From contig CAWEHT010000365.1 in assembly GCA_963808455.1 (NCBI GenBank), positions 1 to 19,891 on the forward strand: a stretch of DNA of 19,891 nt, given 5' to 3'. Shown one piece after another: positions 16,468 through 19,891 of this stretch. A model generated the notes under the pieces. That model did not search any database, was not told the DNA's origin, and worked only from the letters and a program-made list of their open reading frames with translations. Made by a program: the position numbers and the translations under genes. The stretch's first letter is position 1; every line of letters begins with the position of its first letter. The DNA comes from CAWEHT01 sp963808455 (GTDB lineage: Bacteria > Chloroflexota > Anaerolineae > CG2-30-64-16).

Positions 16468-18761
16468 GTGAACCCCGGCGAGTCGGGCGGCCGCCCCGGG
16501 TCCGCAAAGCCGAACCGTGTGGTGGCCTGTCGGTGGTGGAGGTCGCCATCGGCGTGAGCGAGCTGGGACTGGGGTTCGCGGCGGGCGTGCCCCGGCATGA
16601 TCCTCGGCGATCTCGGCGCCCACGTCGTCCGGCTGGTAGGCCCGTCGGCTCCGAGATCGACCGGACATTGTCCTGGGGCCGAGCGTGGCACAGGGACAAG
16701 GAGATCGTCGTGGCCGAGCATCGGGCCGACGTGCTGGCGCACCTCCGGAGCAGCGACGTGGCGCTGGTCTACGGTCCCGAAGCCGACGTGGAGGAGAACG
16801 GTCTCGGCTACGTCGACGTACAGCGGTCGAATCCCCAATCGTCTACGCCCGCTGCCGGCCGAGCCGCACGTCCAAGGGGACGGTCGGCGACTTCGGTCTG
16901 CTGGTCGAAGCGCAGTCGGGGTTCTACAGCCAGGTGGCCGGTCACCGGCCCGGTCCGGTCTTCGTCGACGCGGCGGGCGTCGGCGAGCGGCACGGCGTTT
17001 TTGATGACGGCGACCGTCCTGGCTCTCCTCGGCCGACGGGAGCAGGCGGATCGGGTGGCTGGTCCGAGACCTCCCTCTACGACGGGATGCTGGCCACGCT
17101 CGGCGCCCTCATCGGCCGGCCCGAACGCGGTGCCCCCGATGTCGAAAGCTACTGGGCAAAGGGTCCTACGTTCCCGAACTTCATGTACCGCTGCGCTGAC
17201 GGCGAGCTGATCAGGTGTGGTTCGGCGGCAAGGGCATGTATCCCAAGCTTCTCGAGACACTGGGCGACGAGCCCAGCACGGAGGGTTACTACACGGACCA
17301 GCGGACCGGTGCGCTCAACTCCCGGGCGCTGCGCTGGAAGGAGTCACCACCCGGCCGCGGGCCGTCTGGATGACCGTCTCCGCGCCGCCGGCATTGCGTC
17401 GAGCCCGTCCTGTCGCCGGGCGAAGCGCTGCGCGACCAGGAGCTGGCCGGGTCGATCATCGACGACCGGACCGACCGGGGTACCCGGAAGGTCTTCGTCG
17501 GGAGTCCGATTGAGGTGTCACCGTTGACCGACACCGCCCGCTGGCGCCACCGGCCGCGGACAGCGGCGCACCGGGGCGGCGGACTGCTCGAGGGGATCCG
17601 GGTGTTGGACTTCTCCGCCTTCGTGGCCGGACCGCTCGCTGCCGAGGTACTCGCCGATCTCGGTGCCGACGTGGTGAAGGTCGAGCCTCCCGAAGGAGAG
17701 GCGATGCGGGCGGCCGCCTACGCCATCGCGTCGTGCCAACGAGGGAAGCGCAGCCTGGCGCTGGACATCGCCGCCCCTGAAAGTCGACCCGCCGTCGAGA
17801 AGCCATCGGGTGGGCTGACGTCGTGTTGCACAACTTCCGGGCCGGCGTGCGAGCGTCTCGGAATCGACGAGGACTCCGTGGCGCTGCTCAACCCGGAGGC
17901 CGTCTACTGCCACGCCAGCGCCTTCGGGAGCACCGGACCCAGGGCCGGCTATCCCGGCAACGACGCACTGATGCAGGCTCTCACCGGCCTCGAACGGGCT
18001 GTGGGAGGTGCGGGAACGACCCCATCGCCCAAGTGGATCCCGATCGACATGTCCGGAGTGGCTGGCCACGATCGGCATCCTCGCCGGCTACTGCGCGCCA
18101 GGACGGGGGGCGGACAGAGGGTGGCAACCAGCCTGTTCGGTGCCGGCATGCTGCTGCAGAGCGGCACGTTCGAGTGCGACGGCGAGCTCATCAGTCAGCC
18201 GGGGTTGGACTCGACGCAGACCGGGTACGGACCGGGCTACCGCGTCTATCGGGGCGGCGACGGGCAGTGGTTCGCGGTCGTGCTCCCCCGACGAGGCCGC
18301 CTGGGAGCGCCTCGCTCCCTCCCCCGGGGTCTATCGCTTTCACCCGACTACACGCCGCTTGGACGCGGCCCCGACGACGAGGTGGCGGCACGGCGCCGAG
18401 GCGGTGCTCGAGGGAGGCGTTCGCGCAGGTACCGGGGTCCGAGACGGTTGCCCGGCTTCGTGGCCTGGGGATCCCGTGGAGCTGATGGAGGAGATGAGCC
18501 CGGACGAGTGCCGCCAAGCCATCCTCGACGACCCGGTCAACCGCCAGCTCGCCCAGGGTGGCGGCGTACGCCACAACCGACTGGGGCTGGTTCGAGCAGA
18601 TCGGCCCGTTACTGCGCTACGGGCCGCAGGTTCGCTCCGCCCCGCGCCCGATGTGGCTGCCCGGCATCGGTGAGCACACGGTGGACGTGCTCACCGACCT
18701 CGGCCTCGAACCCGGAGAGATCGACGCGCTGTTAGAGGCGAAGGTGGCCCGGCAGCTGTAG
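16468..18761 (+). CDS. Tandem two-domain CaiB/BaiF family CoA-transferase, many frameshifts
   Basis: Family III CoA-transferase with two successive CaiB-like domains, about 760 residues. Domain 1: LSVVEVAIGVSELGLGFAAG, MILGDLGAHVVRLVGP, DVALVYGPEADVEENGLGY, TVGDFGLLVEAQSGFYSQ, then WSETSLYDGMLATLGAL. Domain 2 starts near 17,580: GIRVLDFSAFVAGPLAAEVL, ADLGADVVKVEPPEGE, QRGKRSLALDI, SAFGSTGPRAGYPGNDALMQ, RVYRGGDGQWFAVVL, and ends VDVLTDLGLEPGEIDALLE. Both domains keep an Asp where the family has its catalytic aspartate (GDFGLL and GNDALM), by my own alignment. Such enzymes move CoA between carboxylic acids and acyl-CoAs. About ten indels are needed, several at C runs (near 16,591 and 18,287). 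The start is uncertain: GTG 16,468 is offered, but a frame change occurs before LSVVEV. It follows the amidohydrolase by about 50 bases, so one operon is likely. Confidence 0.75.
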
Positions 18762-18798
18762 ACCGACCGCTGTAGCCCACGGCCGGCCACCGCGGACG

Positions 18799-19877
18799 TC
18801 AGACGATGGCGTGTGCGGATCCCCTCCGACCGGTGCACCATGGCGATCCCCTCATTGATGTCTTCCAGGGCTATGCGCGTGGAGATCATGGTGTCGAGCC
18901 TGAGCTGACCGGTCTCGGCGAGCCGGATGAATCGGGGGAAGTCCCGCAGTATCTGCGAGCCGCCCACGGCCGAACCGACCAACCGCTTTCCTGAGAACAC
19001 AGCCTGGGTGGCCGAAAGCGTCAGCTTCGAATCCCGGGGGGGCATGCCGACGAGCGTGACGGTCCCTTCGACTCTCGCCATGTCGAACGCCTGCACCATC
19101 AGATCCGGGTAGCCCACCACCTCAAAGGTGAAGTCGGCGCCCCTGCCACTCGTGAGCGCCCGGACCTCCTCGACCGGATCGCCCTGGGTGGGATCGATGG
19201 CGTGGGTCGCACCGACCGCCAGGCTCGCCTCACGCCGTGAGGCCGCGGGGTCGACGGCGATGATGATGGAGGCCCCGGCGATGCGGGCTCCCTGCACGAC
19301 GGATTGGCCGACTCCTCCGCAGCCGATGACCGAGGACCGCCGAGCCGGGGGTGACGTGCGCCGTGTTCAGCGCCGCACCGAGACCCGTCGTGACCCCGCA
19401 GCCGAGTAGGGCCAGCTGCTCGTCGGGCAGCGAGGTGGTCACGGAGACCACCGACGCCTCGTCCACCACCATCTCTTCGGCGAATGTCCCGCAACCGCAG
19501 ACGGCCGTCGCCCACCGGCCGTTCCGCAAGTCGAACCTCGGCGTCTTGGAGACCACCGGCCCACGGACGCAGTGGTTCGAGCAGCCGTTGCGACACCACC
19601 AGCAGCTACCGCATGCGGGCGACACCAACACGAGGACCCGATCGCCCACCGCAACCCGCCTCACTTCGGGGCCGACCTGTTCCACCGTCCCGCACGCCTT
19701 CATGCCCGGGGACGAGGGGGAGGAGGAAGGTGGACAGGCCGTCAATGACGGTGACGTCGGTGTGGCAGATGCCGCTCGCCGCGATCCGGACGCGCACGTC
19801 CGGGGTCCCACCGAAGGAACCGGTAGGTCTTCGATGACGAGCGGCTGACCCACTTCGAACACGACGGCGACCTTCAA
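18799..19877 (-). CDS. Zinc-dependent alcohol dehydrogenase (MDR family), frameshifted, near window edge
   Basis: Medium-chain Zn alcohol dehydrogenase of about 355 residues. It opens KVAVVFEVGQPLVIEDLPVP. The catalytic zinc site is SGICHTDVTV and VPGHEG, in a second frame. The structural zinc loop is CGSCWWCRNGCSNHC. GCGVTTGLGAALNTA leads to the cofactor motif GCGGVGQ (third frame), followed by VDPAASRREASLAVGATHAI and FEVVGYPDLM. The end needs one more shift to read SAHAIV with TGA at 18,801-18,799, typical for the family. At least four indels in total. The first codon in the window is TTG at 19,877; the frame is open to the edge, so the true start may be an ATG just outside. NAD is the likely cofactor. 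Convergent with the CoA-transferase operon; it may oxidise an alcohol in the same pathway. Confidence 0.78.
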
Positions 19878-19891
19878 CTGCGGCGAGCTCC

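Overview
The window looks like two pieces of bacterial DNA from different organisms joined near base 14,311-14,322. Bases 1 to about 14.3 kb have the flavour of an uncultured Chloroflexota (Anaerolineae/Caldilineales type). The signs are Ala/Pro/Thr-rich Tat lipoproteins, a very large DppB-type permease, a Ser/Thr kinase with an Ala/Gln-rich stalk and a PD40 propeller, and TTGACA/TATAAT-type promoters including a leaderless one. The rest, about 14.3-19.9 kb, looks like an uncultured Actinomycetota (Acidimicrobiia- or Mycobacteriales-like). It holds a TetR regulator, an amidohydrolase-2 enzyme, a double-domain CaiB/BaiF CoA-transferase and a zinc alcohol dehydrogenase. Taxonomy is inferred from protein style only.

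Layout of the first part: the 3' end of an HpcH/CitE-type lyase (+) converges on a two-gene minus-strand operon, an LsrF/DhnA-type class I aldolase followed, with an ATGA stop/start overlap, by a short-chain dehydrogenase of the RhaD/ADH type that lacks the aldolase half. A threonine-synthase-like PLP enzyme is divergent from them and has an extended -10 placed for leaderless transcription. A 640-base leader region with a good promoter, an overlapping operator-like palindrome and hairpins then precedes a family-5 (peptide/oligosaccharide) ABC transporter operon. Its order is Tat-lipoprotein binding protein, two stem-loops, a DppB permease of 704 residues with an insertion of about 390 residues, DppC, a fused DppD-DppF double ATPase, and an AcuB-like CBS protein. 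A membrane Ser/Thr kinase with a beta-propeller converges on this operon and is cut inside its catalytic domain at the junction.

Layout of the second part: tetR (-) is divergent from an amidohydrolase, a tandem CaiB/BaiF CoA-transferase (+) and a convergent zinc alcohol dehydrogenase (-) that reaches the window edge. This resembles an actinobacterial CoA-dependent degradation cluster; the substrate is not evident.

Quality: many genes need single-base indels to read through, mostly at C or G runs of four or more. I find roughly 7 such sites in the first 14.3 kb (none from 6,088 to 11,978) and clearly more than 15 in the last 5.5 kb. I read these as sequencing errors, not gene decay, so the affected genes are annotated over their full extent as frameshifted CDS. 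The most interesting biology is the DppB insertion domain and the regulatory layout around the transporter.
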